Shown here: in pieces, positions 1 to 8,016 of the stretch | How positions within the stretch are numbered: the stretch's first letter is position 1 | How the letters are laid out: each line of letters starts with the position of its first letter | From: Paenirhizobium naphthalenivorans | GTDB taxonomy: Bacteria; Pseudomonadota; Alphaproteobacteria; Rhizobiales; Rhizobiaceae | Reading direction: 5' to 3' | DNA: 64,000 bases | Assembly: GCF_007992095.1 (NCBI RefSeq) | Contig: NZ_BJZP01000005.1 | Span: forward strand, 1 to 64,000 | Notes under the pieces: model-generated | What the model saw: the letters and a program-made list of their open reading frames with translations, nothing else | What the model was told of the DNA's origin: nothing | Databases searched by the model: none | Position numbers and translations under genes: made by a program

Positions 1-67
1 GCTTTTTTGTTGGGCGTCTGGTCTCGGCCATCTTCGGCTGCCGGCGCCTCGACACGGAGACATCATC

Positions 68-715
68 ATGGACGACAGGGTTGATAGCGACCTGGGGCTG
101 CTTGGCCTCGGGCGCGGCGGAAAGGCGTGGCCTTTGGCCGAATGCGCGCGGGCGGCGGGCGCTGCCGTGCTGGAGATGAAGTCGGCGCAGCCGCTGTCGC
201 CGGTCGATCGGCTGGCGGCTCTGCTCGACGACCTGACCCAGGAGATGCGCGAGCAGTTCGAGCTGTTTCGCCAGTTGCGCGCGGCGGCCGTGGCGATCCT
301 GTCCGGAACCGCCGAGGGCGATAGCGATACGTTGGACGAGGCTGGCGCAAGTGGCGTGGACGAGGCGGCGGCGAAGGCGGCGCGGGCCGATGCCAAGGCG
401 GCGACCGACGCGATCGCGCTGATCGTGCGGACGCTGGAAAAGATCGACAGCCTGCAACGCCAGCTGGCGCGAGACCGCGAGGACGCAGCCCTTTCGAGCG
501 GCGAAGGCGAGGACGATGAAGCGATCAAGGCCGAACTCCTGCGGATCATCGAAGCACAGGCGGAATCACGGGCCAAAGCCCGGTTCGAAGCCTGGCGGGC
601 CGATGGCGAAGGGCTTGTCGCCGGTGGCGCGGTGGGAGGCGCCGATGGCGGCGCCATGGACTGCATCGGCGGCGAGCCTGAACCGCCAGCACCGCCGGGC
701 ATGGGAAGCGGTTGA
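68..715 (+). CDS. GTA small terminase-like protein (g1 position)
   Basis: A 215-aa protein directly upstream of the large terminase, the position of g1 (small terminase) in RcGTA-type clusters. After a weakly conserved N-terminus it is alpha-helical and charged, with coiled-coil-like segments at about residues 40-75 and 115-185, rich in Ala, Glu and Arg. The C-terminus (about 190-215) is Gly/Pro-rich and probably unstructured. The ATG at 68 has GGAG about 10 nt upstream; an internal ATG at 176 is an alternative that would drop 36 residues. DNA recognition and delivery to TerL is inferred from position and shape, not from a motif. Confidence 0.6.
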   Translation: MDDRVDSDLGLLGLGRGGKAWPLAECARAAGAAVLEMKSAQPLSPVDRLAALLDDLTQEMREQFELFRQLRAAAVAILSGTAEGDSDTLDEAGASGVDEAAAKAARADAKAATDAIALIVRTLEKIDSLQRQLARDREDAALSSGEGEDDEAIKAELLRIIEAQAESRAKARFEAWRADGEGLVAGGAVGGADGGAMDCIGGEPEPPAPPGMGSG

Positions 716-767
716 GAAGGCGACCGCCGAGAGTGGTGCCAGACAGGCGACCGGAATCCTCGACGGT

Positions 768-2396
768 ATGCGGGGTGGAATGGAGCGGATTGGCCGGGAA
801 CGCAGCAACGCGATGGGATCGGTCTGGAGGCTGATCGGCGACATGACAGGCCGGCCCGTGGCGAACGTCGCCCTTGGCGATAGCGGCTCCAGCGAGGTAG
901 TGTCCGGCGCGCAAGCCGCTGATGCCGAGGAGCGTTCGACGCCGCGTTCTTTGGACGAACCACGTCCGCCAGTGCCGGCAGAGGGCGAAGGCCCGCCGGC
1001 TGGGCGCGACGGGCAAAGCCAGCCGTGGGCCGAACGGAGCGAGGCTCACGGACCGGCCGGGCCGGACGACAATGGGCCGCCGGATGGGACGGACACGGAG
1101 GCGGAGGAACGGGCCCGCTCTTCAGCCGAAGCCGATCTGGACGCGCTGCTTTTGGCACGCGGGATCCTGGGCTGCCGGCGGGTCGGGCGGGACTGGGAAC
1201 TCGCGGGTCGAGCCGAGCAACAGCCACCCAAGGGAGACTGGGCGACCTGGCTGATCATGGGCGGGCGTGGATCGGGCAAGACGCGGGCCGGCGCCGAATG
1301 GGTGCATGGACTGGCGCTTGCCGCCGGGCCGCGCACGGGTCTGCGCATCGCGCTGATCGCCGAGACGCTGGGCGACGCCCGCGAGGTGATGATCGACGGG
1401 GCCTCCGGCATTGCCCGGATCGCCCGGCGGATGCGGCCGGAGGTGGAGATTTCGCGGCGCCGGATCGTCTGGCCGAACGGGGCGATGGCGCAGATCTTCT
1501 CCTCGGAGGATCCGGAAAGCCTGCGCGGGCCGCAGTTCCATTATGCCTGGTGCGACGAACTGGCCAAATGGAAACATGCCGAGGAGACCTTCGACATGTT
1601 GCAGTTCGGGCTGAGGCTGGGGGCGCGGCCGCGCCAGCTGATCACCACCACCCCGCGCGCCGTGCCGCTGTTGAAGCGGCTGATCCGCGATCCGGAGACG
1701 CGGATGTCGCGGCTTTCGACCGCCGACAATGCGGATCACCTGGCGCCGGGGTTTCTCGCCGCGCTGGAGCGTCGTTATGGCGGGACCCGGCTTGGACGGC
1801 AGGAACTCGGCGGCGAGCTGGTCGAGGATCGCGAGGACGCCCTGTGGCGGCGCGACCGGCTGGAGGCGCTGACCGTGCGGCTGAGCGAGCCGCTCGGCCG
1901 GATCGTCGTCGCGGTCGATCCGCCGGCCGGAAGCGGTGCCGCCTCGGTTTGCGGCATCGTCGTGGCCGGGCTGATGGACAACGGGCGAGCGGCGGTGCTG
2001 GCCGATTGCTCGGTCGAGGGCCGAAGTCCGGCCGACTGGGCCCGCGCGGTGGCCGCCGCCTATCGTCGCTTCGAGGCGGACCGGGTGGTGGCGGAAGTCA
2101 ACCAGGGCGGCGACATGGTGGCGGCGACCTTGAAAAGCGTCGAGGCCAACCTGCCGGTGACCATGGTACGGGCGACGCGCGGCAAGTTCCTGCGGGCCGA
2201 GCCGGTTGCGGCCCTCTACGAACAGGGCCGGGTGGTGCATGCCGGCCGCTTCGTCGAACTGGAAGACCAGATGTGCGACTTCGGCCCTGACGGGCTGTCT
2301 TCGGGGCGCTCGCCGGACCGGCTGGACGCGCTGGTCTGGGCGCTGACGGTGTTGCTGCTGAAGGAGGGGAGTGAGCCGCGGATCAGAGGCGTGTGA
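768..2396 (+). CDS. GTA large terminase (TerL, ATPase-nuclease)
   Basis: DNA-packaging motor of the particle. From the start used (542 aa), the Walker A loop GGRGSGKT lies at residues 165-172 and Walker B (FHYAWCDE) ends near 264. The C-terminal RNase H-like nuclease shows the expected acidic residues in AVDPP, AEVNQGGD and DRLDALVWA. The start is unsure: the frame is open from 516, with ATGs at 636, 768 and 780. The stretch before the ATPase (about residues 15-130) is a Pro/Gly/Glu-rich low-complexity extension not usual in GTA TerL proteins of about 430-450 aa. Family assignment is firm. Confidence 0.93.
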   Translation: MRGGMERIGRERSNAMGSVWRLIGDMTGRPVANVALGDSGSSEVVSGAQAADAEERSTPRSLDEPRPPVPAEGEGPPAGRDGQSQPWAERSEAHGPAGPDDNGPPDGTDTEAEERARSSAEADLDALLLARGILGCRRVGRDWELAGRAEQQPPKGDWATWLIMGGRGSGKTRAGAEWVHGLALAAGPRTGLRIALIAETLGDAREVMIDGASGIARIARRMRPEVEISRRRIVWPNGAMAQIFSSEDPESLRGPQFHYAWCDELAKWKHAEETFDMLQFGLRLGARPRQLITTTPRAVPLLKRLIRDPETRMSRLSTADNADHLAPGFLAALERRYGGTRLGRQELGGELVEDREDALWRRDRLEALTVRLSEPLGRIVVAVDPPAGSGAASVCGIVVAGLMDNGRAAVLADCSVEGRSPADWARAVAAAYRRFEADRVVAEVNQGGDMVAATLKSVEANLPVTMVRATRGKFLRAEPVAALYEQGRVVHAGRFVELEDQMCDFGPDGLSSGRSPDRLDALVWALTVLLLKEGSEPRIRGV

Positions 2397-2434
2397 GGAT
2401 CAGGTCGCCATGCCGGGAGGCCGCACGCGGCGGC

Positions 2435-2463
2435 AAAAAGAAACCGGCGCTCGAAGGCGCCGG
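2435..2463 (-). terminator. Rho-independent terminator of the 44-aa antisense gene
   Basis: Read on the minus strand, a perfect 7-bp stem CCGGCGC/GCGCCGG with a 6-nt loop is followed by TTTCTTTTT. It lies 26 bp past the stop of the minus-strand small gene and just after the terL stop on the other strand. Confidence 0.8.
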
Positions 2464-2488
2464 CGCGATCACAGGGGCCGAAAGCCGC

Positions 2489-2623
2489 TTACTTGGCCGT
2501 GGCAGCGACCGGCTGCGGGCCGGCCAGACGCATCTGGCGCCATTCGTTTTCGAGGCGCTCAAGCACATGGGCCGGAATGGTCGCGGCCGGGGCCTTGGTC
2601 TGGGTCGTGCTGTTCACTTGCAT
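2489..2623 (-). CDS. 44-aa protein encoded antisense within the GTA cluster
   Basis: A short minus-strand gene in the gap between terL and the endolysin gene. The ATG (2621-2623) is preceded by a strong GAGGAG Shine-Dalgarno with good spacing, and the stop is followed by a textbook terminator, so it looks like a complete single-gene transcription unit. The product starts MQVNSTTQTKAPAA. It has a helical, charged middle (HVLERLENEWRQMRLAG) and no signal peptide or membrane segment. I do not recognise the family. Its opposite orientation and position suggest a GTA-linked accessory or regulatory role, which is inference only. Confidence 0.7.
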   Translation of the reverse strand: MQVNSTTQTKAPAATIPAHVLERLENEWRQMRLAGPQPVAATAK

Positions 2624-2865
2624 CTCTCTACTCCTCACGGCGTTCGTGTGGGGGATGAAACTTCCAATGCGGCGGAAAGTTCCACAGTGTTAAATCTTTG
2701 TAAATATGGGCGCCTGCCCCTCTAAACGATTGAAATTCCTTCAAACGATTTAAACACCCAGGAAATTTTCGGCGGTGGTTAACCGCCGGGCCGGACGAAC
2801 GGCTCCGGGTCAGGTCGAGGGCCACGGCCGGGCGGAAAACAGCACTTTCGACACGGGAGAGCGAG
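2624..2865. promoter_or_regulatory. AT-rich divergent regulatory region with paired repeats
   Basis: This 242-bp gap separates the minus-strand 44-aa gene from the endolysin gene and is distinctly AT-richer than its surroundings. It holds a direct repeat AAACGATT at 2724-2731 and 2743-2750 (19-bp period), with an inverted repeat TTGAA-ATTCC-TTCAA at 2730-2744 between them. This is the layout expected of a regulator-bound divergent promoter. No binding protein can be named. Confidence 0.45.
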
Positions 2866-3474
2866 ATGGCATTCGACGAGCAGCGATTCTTCAAATCGGT
2901 CCGCCGCGACCTGTTTTCCGGTCGGCTGACGGCGGCGCAGGTCTCCGGCATGAAGGCGCTCGTCGCCGGCTGGCGGGCGCTCGGCGACGTGGACGATCCA
3001 TGCCGTCTGGCCTATTGCCTGGCGACCGCGTTTCACGAGACCGGCGGGCGGATGCAGCCGGTGCGCGAGACCTTCGCGGCCTCCGACGGGACGACCATCG
3101 CCCGGCTCGACCGGGCCTATGCCGCCGGGCTGCTGCCGCAGGTGCGCCGACCCTATTGGCGAGTGGATGCCGAGGGCAAGAGCTGGTTCGGCCGGGGGCT
3201 GGTGCAGATCACCCACAAGCGCAATTACCAAAAGCTCTCCGAAGCGATCGGGGTCGACCTTGTCGGCGACCCCGGCCGGGCGCTCAAGCTCGACGTGGCG
3301 GTCAAGGTTCTGATCGTCGGCATGCGCGACGGTTTGTTCAGCGGGGTCAGGCTGGCTGATGCGTTTGGCGGGGAAAGCCCCGACTGGACCGGCGCGCGGC
3401 GCATCGTCAACGGTCGCGACCGGGCCGCACTGGTGGCGGGTTACGGGCGGGCCTTTCTGGCGGCGCTGAGCTAG
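2866..3474 (+). CDS. GH19-type endolysin of the GTA cluster
   Basis: A 202-aa lysozyme/chitinase-like protein. Residues near 50-65 contain AFHETGGRMQPVRE, matching the catalytic His-Glu segment of GH19-like phage endolysins, and near 108-118 the substrate-cleft motif GRGLVQITHKRNY. There is no signal peptide, so release would need a holin; a holin-like gene lies at 17120. RBS GGGAGAGCGAG precedes ATG 2866. It sits between terL and the portal, separated from terL by an antisense gene, so it may have its own promoter. Peptidoglycan cleavage for particle release is family-based inference. Confidence 0.8.
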   Translation: MAFDEQRFFKSVRRDLFSGRLTAAQVSGMKALVAGWRALGDVDDPCRLAYCLATAFHETGGRMQPVRETFAASDGTTIARLDRAYAAGLLPQVRRPYWRVDAEGKSWFGRGLVQITHKRNYQKLSEAIGVDLVGDPGRALKLDVAVKVLIVGMRDGLFSGVRLADAFGGESPDWTGARRIVNGRDRAALVAGYGRAFLAALS

Positions 3475-3524
3475 GCGACGCGGCACCGGCGCGGTTTGCC
3501 GTCTTCTCGATCAACAGCAACAGG

Positions 3525-4694
3525 ATGGATCCGATGAAATTGCCGTTCCGTCTGCCGTGGGCTCTCCCGGCGGAAAGAAGCGCCATGTCCGAAACCAAGG
3601 CGAGCGGGTCCCAGGGGTTTTCGCTGGTGGCAGGCGAGGGCGAGGCGCGCTGGTCCGGCAGGTCCTATCCGACGCTGTCGCGCGAGGGCTTCATGAAGAA
3701 CCCGGTGGCCCACCGCACGGTGCGGCTGGTGGCGGAGGCGGCCGCGGCCATCCCATGGCTTGCCTATCGCGACGGACAGGAGGTCGAAGGCCATGCGGCG
3801 CTGGCGCTGGTCGGACGGCCGAATGCCCACATGGGCGGGGCGGATTTCTTCGAGGCGCTCTACGGCCACCTGCTGCTGTCCGGCAACAGCTATGTCGAGG
3901 CGCTGGCGATCGGCATCCGGCCGGCCGAACTGCATCTGCTGCGGCCCGACCGCGTCTCGGTGGTGGCCGGCGCCGACGGCTGGCCGCAGGCCTATGACTA
4001 TCGCACCGGCACGGTGAGGCGGCGGATTCCGGCCGAGGGTGGCGAAGGACTGCTGCATCTGAAGCTTTTCCATCCACTCGACGACCACATTGGTTTTCCG
4101 CCGCTGGCGGCGGCTCAAGTGGCGCTCGATCTGCACAATGCCGCAGCGCGCTGGAACAAGGCGCTGCTCGACAATTCGGCCCGGCCCTCGGGCGCGCTGG
4201 TCTATCAGCCGAAGGAGGGCGGCAACCTTTCCGCCGACCAGTACGAGCGGCTGAAGAGCGAGCTGGACGAGGGCTATTCCGGACCGATGCGGGCCGGGCG
4301 GCCGCTGCTGCTCGAGGGCGGGCTCGACTGGAAATCGATGGGCCTGTCGCCCAAGGACATGGACTTCGTCGAGGCGCGCAATGGCGCGGCCCGCGACATC
4401 GCGCTCGCCTTCGGTGTGCCGCCCATGCTGCTCGGCATTCCCGGCGACAATACCTACGCCAACTACCAGGAGGCCAACCGGGCCTTCTATCGGCTGACCG
4501 TTCTGCCGCTCGTCTCCCGGACGGCAGCGAGCTTCTCCGGCCTCCTCTCCACGCTGTTCGGCGAGCCGTTGCGGCTGGTGCCGGACCTCGACCAGGTGGC
4601 GGGGCTGGCGGCCGAGCGCGACGCGCTCTGGGCAAGGCTGGGGGCCGCGGACTTTCTCACCGAGGAGGAGAAGCGGCAGGCCGTGGGCTATTGA
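3525..4694 (+). CDS. GTA/HK97-family portal protein (g3)
   Basis: A 389-aa portal protein forming the dodecameric ring at the capsid vertex through which DNA is packaged. Typical features are the segment NPVAHRTVRLVAEAAAAIPW near 60-80, the conserved LLLSGNSYVE region near 118-127, and the C-terminal GVPPMLLGIPGDNTYANYQEANRAFYR region characteristic of HK97 portals. A second ATG at 3534 is equally possible. It follows the endolysin gene by 50 bp and begins the head-assembly block. Confidence 0.93.
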   Translation: MDPMKLPFRLPWALPAERSAMSETKASGSQGFSLVAGEGEARWSGRSYPTLSREGFMKNPVAHRTVRLVAEAAAAIPWLAYRDGQEVEGHAALALVGRPNAHMGGADFFEALYGHLLLSGNSYVEALAIGIRPAELHLLRPDRVSVVAGADGWPQAYDYRTGTVRRRIPAEGGEGLLHLKLFHPLDDHIGFPPLAAAQVALDLHNAAARWNKALLDNSARPSGALVYQPKEGGNLSADQYERLKSELDEGYSGPMRAGRPLLLEGGLDWKSMGLSPKDMDFVEARNGAARDIALAFGVPPMLLGIPGDNTYANYQEANRAFYRLTVLPLVSRTAASFSGLLSTLFGEPLRLVPDLDQVAGLAAERDALWARLGAADFLTEEEKRQAVGY

Positions 4695-4998
4695 GAGCTT
4701 GCGGCTTGGTCCTGCGACAAGGGCAGAAGGGGAGGGGCAACCGGAAGGGCGCACTTCAACCTGAATCGGAAGATGAACCGGTTGAAGTGGCACCTGATGT
4801 CGCGGACTCAAAGTCTCAGACATCTCGGCCAAGGGATTCAATCGACTCGGAAAATGCCCTGCACTTAAAGCGCCACGCGAAGCTGTCCGGGGGGCTTTCT
4901 GGGCCTCCCGCAGGCCGGTGTGGGGCGGCGGGAGGTGGGGCCGACGTCCATCGGGAGCCTTTCAGTCTTCGCGCATTTTAGCGGCGGGAGATTAACAA
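4695..4998. repeat. 304-bp intergenic region with a 10-bp inverted repeat
   Basis: No convincing gene lies between portal and the next small gene; an open frame at 4691-4981 has no RBS and no protein-like composition. The region contains the exact inverted repeat CACTTCAACC (4752-4761) / GGTTGAAGTG (4780-4789) with an 18-nt spacer. In RNA this would fold as a hairpin between portal and the downstream head genes. It has no T-run, so attenuation, processing or a mobile-palindrome origin are all possible. Confidence 0.5.
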
Positions 4999-5319
4999 AT
5001 GACTGACTTCAGCCATGACGGGGGCGTGTGGAGCGCGCGGGTGATCGGGGCGATCGCCGGCTCGGCAATCTCGCTCGTCTACCTGTTGCCGAAAGGTCGG
5101 CGCGAGGCGGCGGTGCGGTTCCTGACCGGGGTCGCCTGCGGCATGATCTTTGGCGGGCCGGCGGGGCTGTGGATCGCGGCCAAGCTCGACGTGGCGGCCG
5201 ATCTGTCGCCCCAGGAGATCATGCTGGCCGGGGCGACGGCGGCGAGCCTTTCGGCCTGGTGGGGGCTCGGTCTGCTGGTCCGCCTCTTCGCCCGCTACGG
5301 CCAGCGGCCGGGCGGGTAA
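4999..5319 (+). CDS. Small membrane protein at the GTA g3.5 position
   Basis: A 106-aa protein with two or three hydrophobic segments: about 14-30 (VIGAIAGSAISLVYLL), 41-60 (TGVACGMIFGGPAGLWIAA) and 76-96. It resembles the small DUF6107-type proteins seen in this position in rhizobial clusters. It starts with ATG 13 bp after a GGCGGGAG Shine-Dalgarno. RcGTA-type clusters also carry a small gene between portal and protease, but its job is not established. A membrane location is visible; function is not. Confidence 0.7.
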   Translation: MTDFSHDGGVWSARVIGAIAGSAISLVYLLPKGRREAAVRFLTGVACGMIFGGPAGLWIAAKLDVAADLSPQEIMLAGATAASLSAWWGLGLLVRLFARYGQRPGG

Positions 5320-5340
5320 GGGCACTGCGGGCACGGCGTC

Positions 5341-5368
5341 ACCTTCTCCCCGGCGGGGAGAGAAGAGG
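5341..5368. repeat. Short rhizobial-type intergenic palindrome
   Basis: CTTCTCCCC-GGC-GGGGAGAGAAG forms a strong hairpin in the 98-bp gap before the protease gene. The sequence type (C-rich arm with TCTCCCC and its complement) is the same as the palindromic elements at 48276-48492, pointing to a dispersed repeat family. Confidence 0.6.
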
Positions 5369-5417
5369 GAGCGGCGATGCCGCTCGAAGAACCATCCAAG
5401 ATCACGAGGAGACTGCC

Positions 5418-5993
5418 ATGCACGCTCGACGCGGGCCCGTTTCGCTGACTGAAAAATTCGTCAACCTGACCCTGAAGGGCGTCGAGGGCGACGGCTCGTT
5501 TTCGGGTTATGCCAGCCTGTTCGGCGAGGTCGATCTCGGGCGCGACGCGATCGAGCCGGGGGCGTTCGAGCGGTCGCTGGCCATGCGCGGCGCCAAGGGT
5601 GTGCGCATGCTCTTCCAGCATGATCCGGCCGAGCCGATCGGCGCGTGGCGGGTGATCCGCGAGGACGCCCGGGGGCTCTATGTCGAGGGACAACTGTCGC
5701 CGGGGGTGGCCCGCGCCCGCGAGGTGCATGCGCTGATGAAGTCGGGCGCGCTCGACGGACTGTCGATCGGCTTTCGTACCGTGCGCTCGAGGCGCGAAAG
5801 GAAGAGCGGCGTGCGCCGCATTCTCGAGGCCGACCTCTGGGAGATCTCGGTGGTGACTTTTCCGATGCTGCCGGCCGCACGGGTCTCGAACGTCAAGCAC
5901 GCGCGGTTTTTCCGCGACAGGGATACCGAGCTCGCCCGCGCCATGCGCAAGGCGGCCCGGTCGTTGGCCATGGATGTCTTCAGGAAAGGATGA
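5418..5993 (+). CDS. GTA prohead protease, HK97 family peptidase U35 (g4)
   Basis: A 191-aa maturation protease that cleaves the N-terminal scaffold domain of the capsid protein. Visible hallmarks are the start of the fold at LTLKGVEGDGSFSGYASLF, the catalytic His in MLFQHDPAEPIGAW (about residue 60), and the catalytic Ser segment SGALDGLSIGFRT (about 112-125). The chosen ATG at 5418 has ACGAGGAGA upstream. The frame is open far upstream but the family fold begins here. The gene ends 3 bp before the capsid gene, so the two are translationally linked. Confidence 0.92.
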   Translation: MHARRGPVSLTEKFVNLTLKGVEGDGSFSGYASLFGEVDLGRDAIEPGAFERSLAMRGAKGVRMLFQHDPAEPIGAWRVIREDARGLYVEGQLSPGVARAREVHALMKSGALDGLSIGFRTVRSRRERKSGVRRILEADLWEISVVTFPMLPAARVSNVKHARFFRDRDTELARAMRKAARSLAMDVFRKG

Positions 5994-5996
5994 CAG

Positions 5997-7283
5997 ATGA
6001 GCGAAGCGATGAAGCAGCAGATCAAGCCGTGCGCCGTGGCAGAACGCGTGGCCCCCGAAGTCAAGGCGGCGCCGGACAGCGTGACGGTGGCTTTCGAGGA
6101 TTTCATGACCGCTTTCGAGGCGTTCAAGGACGTCAACGATCAGCGGCTTTCCGAGATCGAGCAGAAGCTGACCGCCGACGTGGTGACGCGCGACAAGATG
6201 GAGCGGATCAACAAGGCAATGGACGAGCAGGGCCGGGTGCTCGACGAGCTGGTGCTGAAGAAGATGCGTCCGCCGCTATCGCGCGGCGGCGATGCGGACG
6301 GACCGGAGACGGCCGAGCACAAGGCGGCGTTCGAGGCTTATATCCGTCGCGGCGACGAGGCGGGCCTGCGCGAGTTGGAGGCCAAGGCGTTGAGCGCGGG
6401 AACGCCGGCCGACGGCGGCTATCTGGTGCCGCCCGAGACCGACACGGAGATCGGCCGCAGACTGTCGGTCGTCTCGCCGATCCGCGCGCTGGCGACCGTG
6501 CGGCAGGTTTCGGGCTCGGTGCTGAAGAAGCCGTTGTCGCCGGCCGGCATGACCGCCGGCTGGGTGGCCGAGACGGCGGCGCGACCGCAGACGGCGACGG
6601 CGCAGCTTGCCGAACTGTCGTTCCCGACCATGGAACTCTATGCCATGCCGGCGGCCAGCCAGGCGCTGCTGGACGACGCGGCCGTCGACATCGAGGCGTG
6701 GATCGCCGGCGAAGTGGACATCGCCTTCGCCGAACAGGAGGGCACCGCTTTCGTCTCGGGCGACGGGGTCAACAAGCCGAAGGGTTTCCTCGCCTATGAT
6801 CAGGTGGCCGACGACGCCTGGGAGTGGGGCAAGATCGGCACTCTGGCGACCGGGGTGGCCGGGGCTTTCGCCGCCTCCGGCCCGTCCGACGTGCTGGTCG
6901 ATCTGGTCTATGCGCTGAAGGCCGGGCACCGGCAGAACGCCAGCTTCGTCATGAGCCGCAAGACGCAAGGCGAGATCCGCAAGTTCAAGGATGCCGATGG
7001 CAATTATCTCTGGCAGCCGCCAGCAAGGCCGGGCGAGAACGCATCGCTGATCGGCTTTCCGGTCGCCGAGGCTGAGGACATGCCGGCGATTGCCGCCAAT
7101 GCCACGGCGATCGCCTTCGGTGACTTCCGCTCGGGCTATCTGGTGGTCGACCGGGTTGGGGTGCGCGTGCTGCGCGATCCCTATTCGGCCAAGCCCTATG
7201 TACTGTTCTACACCACCAAGCGCGTCGGTGGCGGCGTGCAGAACTTCGAGGCGATCAAGCTGGTGAAGTTCGCGGCCGGTTGA
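5997..7283 (+). CDS. GTA major capsid protein, HK97 fold (g5)
   Basis: A 428-aa HK97-type shell protein. Residues 1-110 form the charged helical delta/scaffold domain that the upstream protease would remove. The mature part begins around SAGTPADGGYLVPPETDTEI (about 130). The C-terminal segment FGDFRSGYLVVDRVGVRVLRD is the classical family signature. Length and order fit RcGTA-type capsids. The gene is followed by two strong hairpins, which may set its expression above the minor structural genes. Confidence 0.95.
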   Translation: MSEAMKQQIKPCAVAERVAPEVKAAPDSVTVAFEDFMTAFEAFKDVNDQRLSEIEQKLTADVVTRDKMERINKAMDEQGRVLDELVLKKMRPPLSRGGDADGPETAEHKAAFEAYIRRGDEAGLRELEAKALSAGTPADGGYLVPPETDTEIGRRLSVVSPIRALATVRQVSGSVLKKPLSPAGMTAGWVAETAARPQTATAQLAELSFPTMELYAMPAASQALLDDAAVDIEAWIAGEVDIAFAEQEGTAFVSGDGVNKPKGFLAYDQVADDAWEWGKIGTLATGVAGAFAASGPSDVLVDLVYALKAGHRQNASFVMSRKTQGEIRKFKDADGNYLWQPPARPGENASLIGFPVAEAEDMPAIAANATAIAFGDFRSGYLVVDRVGVRVLRDPYSAKPYVLFYTTKRVGGGVQNFEAIKLVKFAAG

Positions 7284-7296
7284 TCTGCAGATGTTT

Positions 7297-7370
7297 CGGA
7301 AAAGGGCCGCTCGCCAAAGGCCGGCGCTTTTCCGCAGTGTCCAGCACCCGGCGACTGGCCCCAGTCGCCG
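7297..7370. other. Tandem hairpins after the capsid gene (possible attenuator)
   Basis: In the 161-bp gap after the capsid gene, CGGAAAAG (7297-7304) pairs with CTTTTCCG (7327-7334). A second hairpin is perfect: CGGCGACTGG (7349-7358), 2-nt loop, CCAGTCGCCG (7361-7370). No T-run follows, so read-through or RNA processing is more likely than full termination. Such a device would let capsid be made in excess of the connector genes. Confidence 0.55.
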
Positions 7371-7444
7371 AAATCCCATTCTCCCCCGTTTGGGGATGAG
7401 ATGACGCGCGGCGCATTCCGCCCGAAAGCCGAGGACCCGTTTCC

Positions 7445-8014
7445 ATGACCTATATCCAGACCATTCCGCCCGCGGCGGAGCCGCTGACGCTTGTCGAGGC
7501 CAAGGCGCATCTGCGCGTCGATGGCGCAGACGAAGACGCGCTGATCGCCGCGCTTGTCACGGTTGCGCGCGAACATATCGAACGCGAGACGGGGCTGGCG
7601 CTGATCACGCAAGGGTTTCGGCTCTGCCTCGACGACTGGCCAAGGGACGGCGTGATCCAGATCGTACGTGGGCCGGTGCGCGAGGTGACGGGCGTCATCG
7701 TCTATGATGGCGAGGGTGATCCGGCCGCTGTTTCGCTCACCGATCATCTGCTGGACGGGGAGGCCCGACCGGCGCGGCTGTGGCTGCGCGATCCGCCGGC
7801 GCTAGGGCGGGAACTGAACGGCATCGAGATCGATTTCACCGCAGGCTATGGCGCAAGCGGCGCGGATGTGCCCGACACGCTGAAACGGGCGATGCTGCTG
7901 CATGTGGCGGTGATGTTTGCCGTGCGCGGGGCGATCGCGCTCGACAGCCAGCCGGCGGCGATCCCGCCCGGCTACGAGCGGCTGATCGCGCCTTTTTGCC
8001 GACGGGGGCTTTGA
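7445..8014 (+). CDS. GTA head-tail connector (g6, gp6-like adaptor)
   Basis: A 189-aa protein of the phage gp6-like adaptor family that sits on the portal ring. The N-terminus PPAAEPLTLVEAKAHLRVDGADEDALIAALVTVAREHIERETG is the typical helical opening of the family, and the second half holds the FTAGYGASGADVPDTLKRAMLLHVA signature. The stop is 2 bp from the ATG of the next gene, indicating an operon. Confidence 0.9.
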   Translation: MTYIQTIPPAAEPLTLVEAKAHLRVDGADEDALIAALVTVAREHIERETGLALITQGFRLCLDDWPRDGVIQIVRGPVREVTGVIVYDGEGDPAAVSLTDHLLDGEARPARLWLRDPPALGRELNGIEIDFTAGYGASGADVPDTLKRAMLLHVAVMFAVRGAIALDSQPAAIPPGYERLIAPFCRRGL

Positions 8015-8016
8015 CC

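Noticed and set aside
1122..2240. Long antisense open frames opposite terL and many other genes
   Set aside because: They are expected in high-GC DNA, are Arg/Gly/Pro/His-rich and lie opposite clearly recognised genes.
4691..4981. 96-aa open frame after the portal gene
   Set aside because: It overlaps the portal stop, lacks a Shine-Dalgarno and has an odd composition; the region looks intergenic.
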